A stretch of 64,000 nucleotides of DNA, from assembly GCF_020193655.1 (NCBI RefSeq), contig NZ_JADYVE010000002.1:310001-374000 (forward strand), in the 5' to 3' direction. The notes under the pieces are model-generated. The model ran no database searches, had not been told where the DNA came from, and saw only the letters and a list, made by a program, of their open reading frames with translations. The DNA is from Ensifer sp. IC3342 (GTDB lineage: Bacteria; Pseudomonadota; Alphaproteobacteria; Rhizobiales; Rhizobiaceae). This document shows positions 8,810-16,337 of the stretch, piece after piece. A program made the translations under genes and the position numbers. Each line of letters opens with the position of its first letter. Positions within the stretch are counted from its first letter, which is position 1.

Positions 8810-9310
8810 TTAGTCCGCGGCGGCGTTCTTCATGTTGGCGAGAAAACGCTTCACGGTTTCACGCGCGCCGGGACCCGTTTTTGCCAATGCCTTGGCTATG
8901 CGGCGGGACTGTGGCTCCGCAAGCGCCCGAGCCAGCGCCTTGCCTTCCTCCGTGGTGTAGAGCATTCGCTGCCGTCTGTCCTCAGGGCCGGTTACCTGCC
9001 GAATATAGCCGGAATCGATGAGCTGCTTCAAAACGCGCGCGAGGCTCTGCTTGGTGATCTTCAAAGTATCGAGAAGGTCGGCAACGGTCATACCAGGCTC
9101 GCGGTTGACGAAATGCACGACGCGATGATGTGCGCGGCCAAAACCGCTCTTTTCGAGTATGGCGTCCGGGTCACCGGTGAAGTCGCGGTAGGCAAAGAAC
9201 AGCAGTTCGATGATCTCGAAATCTATTGTGTCCTCCTCCTCACCGGTAACTTCGGTCAGGTACTCGGTCTTGTCCTTGGGTCGGCCGGGCACGCAGTCAT
9301 TTCCTTTCAA
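8810..9310 (-). CDS. MarR-family transcriptional regulator (PetP-like position)
   Basis: 166 residues. The winged-helix core is clear: VVHFVNREPGMTVADLLDTL, then the recognition-helix region KITKQSLARVLKQLIDSGYI and the wing VTGPEDRRQRMLYTTEEG. A charged N-terminal extension (KTEYLTEVTGEEEDTIDFE) precedes it. It heads the leftward regulator-kinase group and is divergent from ilvE across 252 bp, so it may act on that shared region; this is inferred from position only. The region contains AT-rich palindromic stretches (AATATATCGCAAAATATGTC). Confidence 0.88.
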   Translation of the reverse strand: MKGNDCVPGRPKDKTEYLTEVTGEEEDTIDFEIIELLFFAYRDFTGDPDAILEKSGFGRAHHRVVHFVNREPGMTVADLLDTLKITKQSLARVLKQLIDSGYIRQVTGPEDRRQRMLYTTEEGKALARALAEPQSRRIAKALAKTGPGARETVKRFLANMKNAAAD

Positions 9311-9562
9311 CCAAATTACGCTTCACGAAATATATCGCAAAATATGTCAGTTTTGTTGACATATTTTTACGTCATTGATAGCGATCGGCTCGTCGGGCGA
9401 GACAGCGGGGCCTGGCGTCGCCGTTGGAGGATAGGCCGTGCGTTTCCGTTCGCAAATCCAAAATCGTGAAATTGAATTCTCCCCCCGTCTGTTTGCCGAT
9501 AAACTGGAAACAGCAAGATAATCAACAGTAGATATGGTGCATACGCGCCGGAGGATAATACC

Positions 9563-10453
9563 ATGGCAGCTATTCCCTTTGATCAGTTGGACGGTGAAAT
9601 CTGGTTCAACGGCGAGTTTGTGCCCTGGAAGGATGCCAAGATACATGTGCTGACGCATGGGCTGCACTATGCGAGCGCGGTCTTCGAAGGCGAGCGCGCC
9701 TATGGTGGGCGCATTTTCAAGCTTACGGAACACAATCAGCGGCTTCACCAGTCTGCGGCCATTCTGGGCTTCAAGATTCCCTATTCGGTCGACGAACTCG
9801 ACAGTGCCAGCAACGAGTTGCTGAAGCGTCAGGGTTTTTCCGAGGCCTATGTCCGCCCGATCGCCTGGCGCGGCAGCGAGCAGATGGGCGTCTCCGCCCA
9901 GAACAGCCGCATCAACGTCGCCATCGCGATCTGGCAATGGGGCAGTTATTTCAATCCGGCAGAGAAGTTGAAGGGCATTCGTCTCGATATCGCCGAGTAT
10001 CGGCGTCCCGATCCGCGAACCGCCCCGTCGAAGTCCAAGGCCGCGGGCCTTTACATGATCTGCACGATCTCGAAGCATGCGGCCGAAGCCAAAGGCTATG
10101 CGGACGCTCTGATGCTCGATTGGCGCGGCCAGGTGGCCGAGGCGACCGGCGCCAACGTTTTCTTCGTAAAGGACGGCGTCCTGCATACGCCGGTGCCGGA
10201 CTGCTTCCTGGACGGCATCACGCGCCGGACCGTCATCGAGCTTGCCAAGCGCCGGGGCCACGAGGTGGTCGAACGGGTCATCATGCCGGAAGAGCTTTCC
10301 GGTTTTTCGGAATGCTTCCTGACCGGTTCTGCCGCCGAGGTCACTCCGGTATCGGAGATCGGTCCCTATCGCTTCGCGCCTGCCGCGATTACCGAAGCGT
10401 TGATGAACGACTATACGAAGGAAGTTAATCCGGTCGCAGCGGCGGCGGAATAG
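9563..10453 (+). CDS. ilvE: Branched-chain amino-acid aminotransferase
   Basis: 296 residues of class IV PLP aminotransferase. It has the N-terminal FDQLDGEIWFNGEFVPW, GLHYASAVFEGERAYGG, the PLP-lysine region SKSKAAGLYMICTISKHAA and the cofactor signature EATGANVFFVKDG. It makes Leu, Ile and Val from their 2-oxo acids with glutamate. It is a single-gene unit closed by a strong terminator at 10514-10543. In alphaproteobacteria the MarR/OmpR-type regulator pair is often divergent from this gene, as here. Confidence 0.93.
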   Translation: MAAIPFDQLDGEIWFNGEFVPWKDAKIHVLTHGLHYASAVFEGERAYGGRIFKLTEHNQRLHQSAAILGFKIPYSVDELDSASNELLKRQGFSEAYVRPIAWRGSEQMGVSAQNSRINVAIAIWQWGSYFNPAEKLKGIRLDIAEYRRPDPRTAPSKSKAAGLYMICTISKHAAEAKGYADALMLDWRGQVAEATGANVFFVKDGVLHTPVPDCFLDGITRRTVIELAKRRGHEVVERVIMPEELSGFSECFLTGSAAEVTPVSEIGPYRFAPAAITEALMNDYTKEVNPVAAAAE

Positions 10454-10513
10454 TTTACAACAATTCTCGCGCCTCCGACGTATCGAGGCATTTTTACTTA
10501 GTATCAGAAACAG

Positions 10514-10543
10514 AAAAGGCGACTTGCGGTCGCCTTTTGTCTT
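10514..10543 (+). terminator. Rho-independent terminator of ilvE
   Basis: AAAAGGCGAC-TTGCG-GTCGCCTTTT followed by GTCTT: a perfect 10-bp stem with a five-base loop about 60 bp after the ilvE stop. The A/T flanks make it usable on both strands, so it may also serve the convergent small gene ending at 10568. Confidence 0.85.
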
Positions 10544-10567
10544 GCTACGGATATCGCTCGGGAGGCG

Positions 10568-10834
10568 TCATGCTGTTTTGCCGAGGAACTGTCCGACGAT
10601 GCCGCTCAGCACGCCGCCGCCGACAAGGCCGCCAATTGCCTCCATGACAAGGCCGGTCGCTGCTGCTTCCCCGCCCAGCATCTGGACCAGGTACCCGCCG
10701 CCGATACCGCCGATGGCTCCTACGATCGTGCGCGCCACAACCCCGAATGCCTGCTGCTTCAGCATGGCGCTGGCTGCATTGCCACCAGCCGCCCCCGCGA
10801 TTAACTGGGTAATGATAGGCATTAATGCTTCCAT
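10568..10834 (-). CDS. Small glycine-rich conserved protein, probably membrane-associated
   Basis: 88 residues from ATG 10834, preceded by GGAGGGCTCA, which decides this start over longer in-frame options. The sequence is Ala/Gly-rich with two hydrophobic segments (about 30-50 and 62-82) and several GG/GGG runs (GAIGGIGGGYLVQML, GGLVGGGVLSGIVG). It resembles short uncharacterised proteins common in Rhizobiaceae; no function is assigned. It converges with ilvE. Confidence 0.7.
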   Translation of the reverse strand: MEALMPIITQLIAGAAGGNAASAMLKQQAFGVVARTIVGAIGGIGGGYLVQMLGGEAAATGLVMEAIGGLVGGGVLSGIVGQFLGKTA

Positions 10835-11245
10835 TGAGCCCTCCGTCGGCGGCCCCCGTCCAAGAGCCGCGATGCGCCGATGATCCGGCACGGACAGGTT
10901 GAAACCGAAAGCGGAAACTGTCAATTTCGCCGTCGAGGTTGTGCGGAGGAAGCGCCCACGAGGCGGTGCTTGGAAGCTGCACGAAAGTTACTGTAACGCT
11001 CTGATCTATATTGCTATTTATCTTGGATTCCGGTTCTGAAGGAAGGAATTGGCGAATAGAAAAAGGCGCTAGTAGTAGAAGACATCCGAGTAAGTCCGAG
11101 CAGAACTTGAGGCGTCTTCTCTGGCAGCAAACGCATATTAGCGCGTGATTCGGCGAATCAATCCTCTACAGCGCGCTAGGGTCAGCGCGCTGCGTCATGT
11201 CAGAAGGGAAGCGCAGGTCGTTTCCTCGACTGTGTGTCGATTGCG
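10835..11245. other. Intergenic region, no gene seen
   Basis: 411 bp between two leftward genes. It must carry the promoter of the small Gly-rich gene. A GC-rich imperfect hairpin around 11165-11195 (CTACAGCGCGC ... GCGCGCTGC) looks like a lone right arm of the intergenic repeat but lacks the hallmark AATTCAAAGTGC block, so it is not counted as a copy. No credible ORF. Confidence 0.5.
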
Positions 11246-11875
11246 TCAGCGATAGACGTAAACGATGCGTCGCGTCGCCGGTTCTACCAGCACTGGCTGT
11301 CCGTTGATGGTGACATACTCGTAGTCATAGTCCGGAATCTGCCGGATGGCGACTGTGCTCGGCAGTGCCGCGCCGATAACGGGCTCGCCTTCGAGGTAAA
11401 CCGTGTCGGCAGGATTTTCTGTAATATAGGTGCGGACTGCTGCCGGCGGCGTGATGGCATCAACCTGTTCAACCGGACCGATCAGTTCCAGCGGTTCGCC
11501 GGTGGTCGAGACCACCGGATCGCTAGGCTGTACCTGATAGGTCACGGCCGGAATGCCGAGGTCAGCACGACGCTGCTCGATCACAACGGTGGACCCGCCG
11601 ACGTCAGTTGCGAGATATCGGGCATAGGCCCAGCCGCGCACGCCATTGACGCTGACCTGGCACCAATTGCTGCCTTGGATGCAGCCATCGAGGACCGCAG
11701 TGCTGCCGCGGGTTGCGAGGCCGATTGTCGGATATTGCGGCCCCGGGCCTGCGCGTATGTTCAGATCCGTAACGGCGGTTGCGCTCATTGCTGCGTATCC
11801 CGTCGAGATGCCGGCGGCGAGCATCAAACCCGCTGCCGCAACCGCTCGAAACAGGTGGGGGGAAGGGGTTTTCAT
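11246..11875 (-). CDS. Secreted SH3b protein with C-terminal DUF1236-like domain
   Basis: 209 residues. An N-terminal signal peptide (LFRAVAAAGLMLAAGISTGYA) is followed by one bacterial SH3 domain at ~33-90 (TDLNIRAGPGPQYPTIG ... GVRGWAYARYL). The C-terminal part (~140-209) has the DUF1236 look (VRTYITENPADTVYLEGEPV, ending RRIVYVYR). Such proteins are periplasmic or outer-envelope and probably bind cell-wall material. Monocistronic; the upstream 200 bp also contains a short opposite-strand ORF (12088). Confidence 0.85.
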   Translation of the reverse strand: MKTPSPHLFRAVAAAGLMLAAGISTGYAAMSATAVTDLNIRAGPGPQYPTIGLATRGSTAVLDGCIQGSNWCQVSVNGVRGWAYARYLATDVGGSTVVIEQRRADLGIPAVTYQVQPSDPVVSTTGEPLELIGPVEQVDAITPPAAVRTYITENPADTVYLEGEPVIGAALPSTVAIRQIPDYDYEYVTINGQPVLVEPATRRIVYVYR

Positions 11876-12087
11876 CGTTTTGCTCCTGTTGGGTGATGGG
11901 GGCGAAACGCCTTGCAGAGCCGGGATGTTCCCCCCGTGACATCACGAAGTGTGAGGATGGGACACATTGATCCGGCTCCGGCGATCGAACAGATACAGCC
12001 GGCGGCGCGGCTGCCGAAAGGCCGCGTGAAATTCCGATATTTTCCCGTCCCCGGAAGGGGCGGTCTGTTGCAATCCGAGGGTGATGA

Positions 12088-12249
12088 ATGGAGCAGGAAC
12101 TCATCCATGAAGGCAGGACGACGGCCCAGAGGCTTCGCCCGCTGGTGATTGTCGTCGTGGCGTCGAAGCTGGCGGTATCGGCCCTGCTGCTGACGACAGT
12201 GCAATTCTCCTCGCCTCCACCGGCACCGGAAATCGCCTCGTTGCGCTGA
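12088..12249 (+). CDS. Possible 53-residue single-span membrane protein
   Basis: ATG 12088 preceded by GAGGGTGATGA (a good Shine-Dalgarno at proper distance), ending TGA 12247-12249. The product begins MEQELIHEGRTTAQRLRP, has one hydrophobic segment (LVIVVVASKLAVSALLL) and a short Pro-rich tail (SSPPPAPEIASLR). The N-in basic/acidic head plus one span is typical of small membrane proteins. No family recognised; coding status rests on the ribosome site and composition. Confidence 0.45.
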   Translation: MEQELIHEGRTTAQRLRPLVIVVVASKLAVSALLLTTVQFSSPPPAPEIASLR

Positions 12250-12369
12250 ATTGGGCTATCATCCCGCCCATATGTCGCTATAGGTGACCGCGGAACGGAT
12301 CGAGATCGGGTTGGGACGCGCGGGGTTACTCCTGCATTTCACCAACGATCCAAAGCAAGGCGAGGTCGC

Positions 12370-13011
12370 ATGTTACAGGCGGGCATCATCCCGGTTACAC
12401 ATTTCGAGCAGAACTGTACGGTCCTGTTCGACAGTGAAACCAAGGAGGGCGTGGTCGTCGACCCGGGCGGTGACGTCGACATCATCCTTCAGACCATTCG
12501 CGAGAACGGCATCACGCTGAAGGCGATATGGCTCACGCATGGCCATATCGATCATGCCGGTGGCGCCAAGGAATTGAAGGAAGCGCTGGGGCTGGAGATC
12601 ATCGGTCCGCACAAGGACGACCAGCCCTTGCTCGAGCGATTGGAGAGCCAGGCGGAGCGCTTCGGCTTGACGATGAAGGTACAGAACGTCCTGCCGGACC
12701 GGTGGCTCGAAGACGGCGATACCGTCTCTTTCGGCGATCATGTTTTCGAGGTGCTGCATTGCCCGGGCCATGCGCCGGGCCACGTGGTCTATTTCAACAG
12801 GACGCAGAACTTCGCCCATGTCGGCGACGTGCTCTTTCACGGTTCGATTGGGCGCACCGACTTGCCCGGCGGCAATCACCAGCAACTGCTTGCCTCGATT
12901 CGCGACAAGATCCTGCCGCTTGGTGACCATGTCGGCTTCATCTGCGGCCACGGTCCGGGCGGGCAGATCGGCGAGGAACGCCGCAGCAATCCCTATCTCA
13001 GAGGCCTTTGA
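12370..13011 (+). CDS. MBL-fold metallo-hydrolase (glyoxalase II-like)
   Basis: 213 residues with the full metallo-beta-lactamase metal set: THGHIDHAGG (residues ~57-66), HCPGHAPGHVVYF (~134-146), GDVLFHGSIGRTDLPGG (~153-170) and a late His in ICGHGPGG (~196). The short form without the glyoxalase II C-terminal domain is the YcbL-like hydroxyacylglutathione-hydrolase group. The exact substrate cannot be told. It is followed by repeat copy 4 and a convergent BA14K gene. Confidence 0.88.
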   Translation: MLQAGIIPVTHFEQNCTVLFDSETKEGVVVDPGGDVDIILQTIRENGITLKAIWLTHGHIDHAGGAKELKEALGLEIIGPHKDDQPLLERLESQAERFGLTMKVQNVLPDRWLEDGDTVSFGDHVFEVLHCPGHAPGHVVYFNRTQNFAHVGDVLFHGSIGRTDLPGGNHQQLLASIRDKILPLGDHVGFICGHGPGGQIGEERRSNPYLRGL

Positions 13012-13016
13012 CACGA

Positions 13017-13120
13017 CAGCGCCGCGCGTCCAATCGGAGGCGCAAAGAGCGCTGCAGCACTTTGAATCGCTGCATGATTTTTGTCCTCAAATCGGTACCG
13101 ATCTGAGGAATCGTGCAGCA
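13017..13120 (-). repeat. Intergenic mosaic repeat, copy 4 (inverted)
   Basis: Same element in the opposite orientation: the right arm (CAGCGCCGCGCGTCC ... GCGCTGCAG) comes first, then GCACTTTGAATCGCTGCATG, then the left hairpin (CCTCAAATCGGTACCGATCTGAGG). It lies between convergent genes. Confidence 0.78.
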
Positions 13121-13194
13121 GGTGACCGTCAGAATCAAAAATGGCACCCGCCTCGCATGAGGCGTGTGCCATCGTTCAGACTGTCGCGCTTCTA

Positions 13195-13617
13195 TCAGCC
13201 GGCGGTGCAGAAATGACTGCGGCCGTCATAGCCGACGAAGGTGCCGCTGTCCGGATCGAACGAGCGGTAGCGCTGCGAGCAATAGCGGTACCAGGCTGGC
13301 GTCCACGGTTCGAGGCCGTAGCTCTCCACGGCGACGCGGCGATAGACGGGGCGGGCCTGGTAAACCGGGCGCGGCCGGTAAACCGGGCGGGGCTCGTAAT
13401 ATTCGGGCTCCGGATCGACATAGACTGGCTCGCTGTAGTAGCGCGGCTGCGAGGCGATCGCGCCGCCGATGAGCGTGCCTGTGACCAGGCCCACGGCGCC
13501 CGCTGCCCATGCGTCGTCGTGATCTCCTGCTTGGGCGGTACCGAAGGTCGGAAGAACCACGGTGGCTGCGGCAACCGAGAGAACAGCGGCTTTGATGAAT
13601 TTGTTCATGGGCTTCAA
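13195..13617 (-). CDS. BA14K-family secreted protein
   Basis: 140 residues (ATG 13617; ATG 13608 is an alternative). The signal peptide is KFIKAAVLSVAAATVVLPTF...AQA. A short hydrophobic glycine segment (VGLVTGTLIGGAIA) is followed by a Tyr/Pro/Arg-rich linker with repeated RPVY units, and the C-terminal BA14K signature reads WYRYCSQRYRSFDPDSGTF-GYDG-HFC. The Brucella 14-kDa relative is an immunoreactive lectin-like protein. Its promoter carries the direct-repeat motif described at 13662-13699. Envelope location is inferred. Confidence 0.88.
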   Translation of the reverse strand: MKPMNKFIKAAVLSVAAATVVLPTFGTAQAGDHDDAWAAGAVGLVTGTLIGGAIASQPRYYSEPVYVDPEPEYYEPRPVYRPRPVYQARPVYRRVAVESYGLEPWTPAWYRYCSQRYRSFDPDSGTFVGYDGRSHFCTAG

Positions 13618-13661
13618 TCCTATGCATTGGGCCGGAATCAGTTCCGGTTTTCATCATGGGC

Positions 13662-13699
13662 CGACTCTAGGGCGGCCAAACTGAACGCAGCCTGAATGA
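13662..13699 (-). promoter_or_regulatory. Promoter with 11-bp-period direct repeat (activator site) for the BA14K gene
   Basis: On the minus strand: ATTCAG-GCTGC-GTTCAG, then 11 bp (TTTGGCCGCCC), then a -10-like TAGAGT. The two half-sites repeat with an 11-bp period, the geometry of OmpR-family response-regulator dimers, and overlap the place where a -35 box would be. The same layout with identical spacing occurs at 41493-41526. The identity of the regulator is not shown by the sequence. Confidence 0.6.
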
Positions 13700-13725
13700 A
13701 AAAACCCGGCAAATTTGCCGGGCTG
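13696..13725 (-). terminator. Terminator of the cold-shock gene
   Basis: Minus strand: AGCCCGGCAAATTTGCCGGG followed by TTTTTTCATTC, a strong GC stem and U-tract about 40 bp after the csp stop. It immediately precedes the BA14K promoter, insulating it from csp transcription. Confidence 0.85.
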
Positions 13726-13759
13726 CAACTTTAACTTAAATGTGTCAGCAGAGGCCGTA

Positions 13760-13975
13760 TCAGCCGGCGATCTGCAGGTTGACCGCCTTCGGGCCTTTGC
13801 CGCGGCGATCCGGTTCGGTATCGAAGCTTACCTTCTGATTTTCCGTAAGGCCGCTCAGGCCGGAAGCCTGCACGGCAGAAATATGTACGAAGATGTCTGC
13901 ACCACCGTTGTCAGGCTTGATGAAACCAAAGCCCTTGTCGGTGTTGAAGAATTTTACAGTGCCAGTTTCGGCCAT
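13760..13975 (-). CDS. Cold-shock protein, CspA family
   Basis: 71 residues, one cold-shock domain. RNP-1 is KGFGFIKPDNGG and RNP-2 is DIFVHISAVQ. It starts MAETGTVKFFNTDKG with AAGGA a few bases upstream. Cytoplasmic single-stranded nucleic-acid chaperone. A long gene-free region lies upstream, consistent with a long 5' leader, though no specific thermosensor fold was recognised. Several csp paralogues are usual in rhizobia, so no specific symbol is given. Confidence 0.92.
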   Translation of the reverse strand: MAETGTVKFFNTDKGFGFIKPDNGGADIFVHISAVQASGLSGLTENQKVSFDTEPDRRGKGPKAVNLQIAG

Positions 13976-14639
13976 GCGTCAGGTCCTTTTCTCTCTACCC
14001 GCTCGACGGCGCGGGCAGCATTGCAGTTTTGCCCAGGATGGGCGTGGGGGCAGGCAGTTCTCGACATTTGAGGAAAGGGTCCTGTTATCGCGACCAGCCA
14101 TAAGAAGGGAAATCAAGCCTCCCCCCGATCTGGCCGCCCGGAGTGGCTTGCGTCTCCGGCCCGCTTATAATTCAAGATCTTCCCGCGTTCGCAGATTGCC
14201 CGAACACAGTAAGAGTGATGGGTTTATTTTGAATTGGCAAGCAAAACTTTTCTGACGAGGTATTGCCGCTTTCCATTGCTCAAAAACCGATCAGTTGCCG
14301 TTCCGGCGCAGGATATTCTGAACGCTTCGCAAGCTGTTGAAATCACAGCTTTTTGAACGGGCTACGGGAAGACTTGACTGTTTGCGCCATATTTTGTCGC
14401 TCTCGACCACGCTGCGACTTTGTGCAATTTCGTTCGAAAATTCGCAAGCGCCTGATATGTCTCATGTTCCCCATTCGGCAAAGCTCTGCCGTCAAACTTT
14501 GCAGAAAATCTATAAGAAATACTGCGAATTCGCACGCGGTGGCGCCCGCCTGTCTCATTCCGAAGCAAAATAGGCGCTATTGGACAGTAATAAGTAATAC
14601 CGTAAGTTCAGCTTGCGCGCTGTTACAGAAAATTCTTGC
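13976..14639. other. Long intergenic region upstream of csp
   Basis: 664 bp, more AT-rich than its neighbours (notably 14200-14640), ending in repeat copy 5. It should hold the csp promoter and leader. Short ORFs on both strands overlap one another and lack ribosome sites or recognisable domains, so none is called. An sRNA here is possible but not supported by any clear terminator. Confidence 0.5.
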
Positions 14640-14746
14640 CTACTGCATGATCCCTCAAATCGACATCGATTTAGGGACAAAATCATGCTGCACTTCAAAG
14701 TGCTACAGCGTCCTTTGCGCTTCTGATTGGGCGCGCGGCGCTGGAG
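14640..14746 (+). repeat. Intergenic mosaic repeat, copy 5
   Basis: Left hairpin TCCCTCAAATCGACATCGATTTAGGGA, then CATGCTGCACTTCAAAGTGC, then right arm CTACAGCGTCCTTTGCGC ... GCGCGCGGCGCTG. Sits just past the stop of the leftward DMT transporter gene. Confidence 0.82.
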
Positions 14747-14756
14747 GTGAGTCGCA

Positions 14757-15656
14757 TCAGGCGGCTGCTTCCGCCTCCTGGCGCCGTTTCGTCAGTTCCG
14801 GAACAAGTTCGACCGCCAGCATCGCCGCAAAAATGACCGCGCAGCCGAGGTAGCCGATCGGCGTGATGACCTCGCCAAGCAGCAGCACGCCGAAAAGGGC
14901 GGCGAACAGAGCTTCGCTCGACAGGAAGATCGCCGCTTGCGGCGCCGTCGTATAGCGCTGGCCGACAACCTGGCAGATGAAGGCGACGCCGCTCGAAAAA
15001 ACGCCGGCGTAAAGAATCTGGGGCAGGGCGTTCTCGATCACCTCGATGCTTAGCGGTTCGGTGAAGGCCGCAAGCAGGCAACCAAGCACCGCGCAGACGG
15101 CGAATTGCACCATCGATAGCAGCATCGGACGACCGGTATCGGATGCGAAGACGCCGACGAGCAGCATCTGGATCGCCCAGAAGAGCGCGCAGACGATCGT
15201 CAGAAGATCTCCGCCGGTCAGGCTCGAAAGGGCCCCACCGCTCAGGAGGAAGATGCCGAAGGTCGCAAGCAGGGCGCCCGGCCAGATAACCCAATGCGGC
15301 TTGCGGCGCAGGAACACGACGGTCAATATCGGTACGAAGACGACGTATAGCCCCGTCAGAAAGCCGGAATTGGTGACGCTGGTGGTCAGAAGTCCGAACT
15401 GCTGCGTCACCGCGCCGCCGAAGAGCGCCAGGCCGATGAAAATGAAGTTGCGAATCGATTTTTGCGGTAGCGGCGTCTTGGCGAGCCTTCCCTCGACGAC
15501 GGCCAGCGGCAGCGCGACGATCGTCGCGATCGCGAAACGCAGGCTAATGAACCAGAGCGGGCCGATTGCCTCCATCGCCGTCGATTGAGCGACAAAACCG
15601 GCGCCCCAGATCGCGCCGGAAAACAGCAGGAAAAGATTGGCCTGGAGGCGAGTCAC
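14757..15656 (-). CDS. DMT-superfamily transporter (two EamA domains)
   Basis: 299 residues with about ten predicted membrane helices in two EamA repeats. The N-terminal signature is LFLLFSGAIWGAGFVAQSTA, and the second repeat contains FICQVVGQRYTTAPQAAIF and SSEALFAALFGVLLLGEVIT, the motif typical of the RhaT/YdcZ-like drug/metabolite exporters. Substrate unknown. Monocistronic; transcribed toward repeat copy 5. Confidence 0.88.
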   Translation of the reverse strand: MTRLQANLFLLFSGAIWGAGFVAQSTAMEAIGPLWFISLRFAIATIVALPLAVVEGRLAKTPLPQKSIRNFIFIGLALFGGAVTQQFGLLTTSVTNSGFLTGLYVVFVPILTVVFLRRKPHWVIWPGALLATFGIFLLSGGALSSLTGGDLLTIVCALFWAIQMLLVGVFASDTGRPMLLSMVQFAVCAVLGCLLAAFTEPLSIEVIENALPQILYAGVFSSGVAFICQVVGQRYTTAPQAAIFLSSEALFAALFGVLLLGEVITPIGYLGCAVIFAAMLAVELVPELTKRRQEAEAAA

Positions 15657-15845
15657 GACTGTGCTCCCGGATCATGACGGATTTGGATCGAGGCAATCCA
15701 AAGCCATGCCGCTCCGGTGATTGCAAAGCCGCCTTACCAGTTGCGTTTTTGCCGGGCAAGCCTCATCCTCCGCTCGACGAAGCGACTCCCGCTACCAAGA
15801 GGAAAGCTGTGACCTGTCCCCACGGCCGGCACTTGGCGTGACCCG

Positions 15846-16277
15846 ATGAGCGACACCGGCTATTCCGGAACGCCACTGACAAAAAAGCTCGGCCTGCGCG
15901 ACGGGCAGGCCGCCCTGCTTCTCGCCGTTCCGGACAACCCTCTCGAAATTGCTGCCTTTCCCGGCTTCGCATGCGTCGACACGTCGATTGGCCGGGCCGT
16001 CTCGCGCCGCTATGACTACATCCATATCTTCGAAACCGACCGGACCGCGCTCGAAAGCCGGGCCGGCGCGCTCGCGGCGTTGCTGAGGGCGGATGGAATG
16101 CTCTGGGTCTCCTGGCCGAAACGGGCCTCGGGCGTTGCGACGACCCTGACCGAGAATGCCTTGCGCGAGGTGTTTCTGCCGCTCGATCTCGTCGATGTGA
16201 AGGTCTGCGCCATCGACCAGGTCTGGTCGGGGCTCAAATTCATGTTTCGCAAGGAGGTGCGGGCATCGCTTCGTTGA
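15846..16277 (+). CDS. DUF3052-family protein
   Basis: 143 residues. The N-terminus GYSGTPLTKKLGLRDGQ is the family hallmark, followed by YDYIHIFETDRTALE, LRADGMLWVSWPKRASG and a C-terminal VDVKVCAIDQVWSGLKFMFR. It is soluble and of unknown function; relatives are sometimes fused to or near regulators. Stands alone between the divergent DMT gene and a convergent dehydrogenase gene. Confidence 0.78.
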   Translation: MSDTGYSGTPLTKKLGLRDGQAALLLAVPDNPLEIAAFPGFACVDTSIGRAVSRRYDYIHIFETDRTALESRAGALAALLRADGMLWVSWPKRASGVATTLTENALREVFLPLDLVDVKVCAIDQVWSGLKFMFRKEVRASLR

Positions 16278-16337
16278 AACGACGCAATTCCGGACGAAAA
16301 GCCGTCACGCACGTTCCTGGATTTGCCCTAAACGCCG

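Noticed and set aside
11165..11195. Eighth copy of the mosaic repeat
   Set aside because: Only a GC hairpin resembling the right arm is present; the AATTCAAAGTGC block and left hairpin are missing.
14337..14573. 78-codon ORF upstream of csp
   Set aside because: Overlapping ORFs on both strands, no ribosome site, no domain; more likely leader or promoter sequence.
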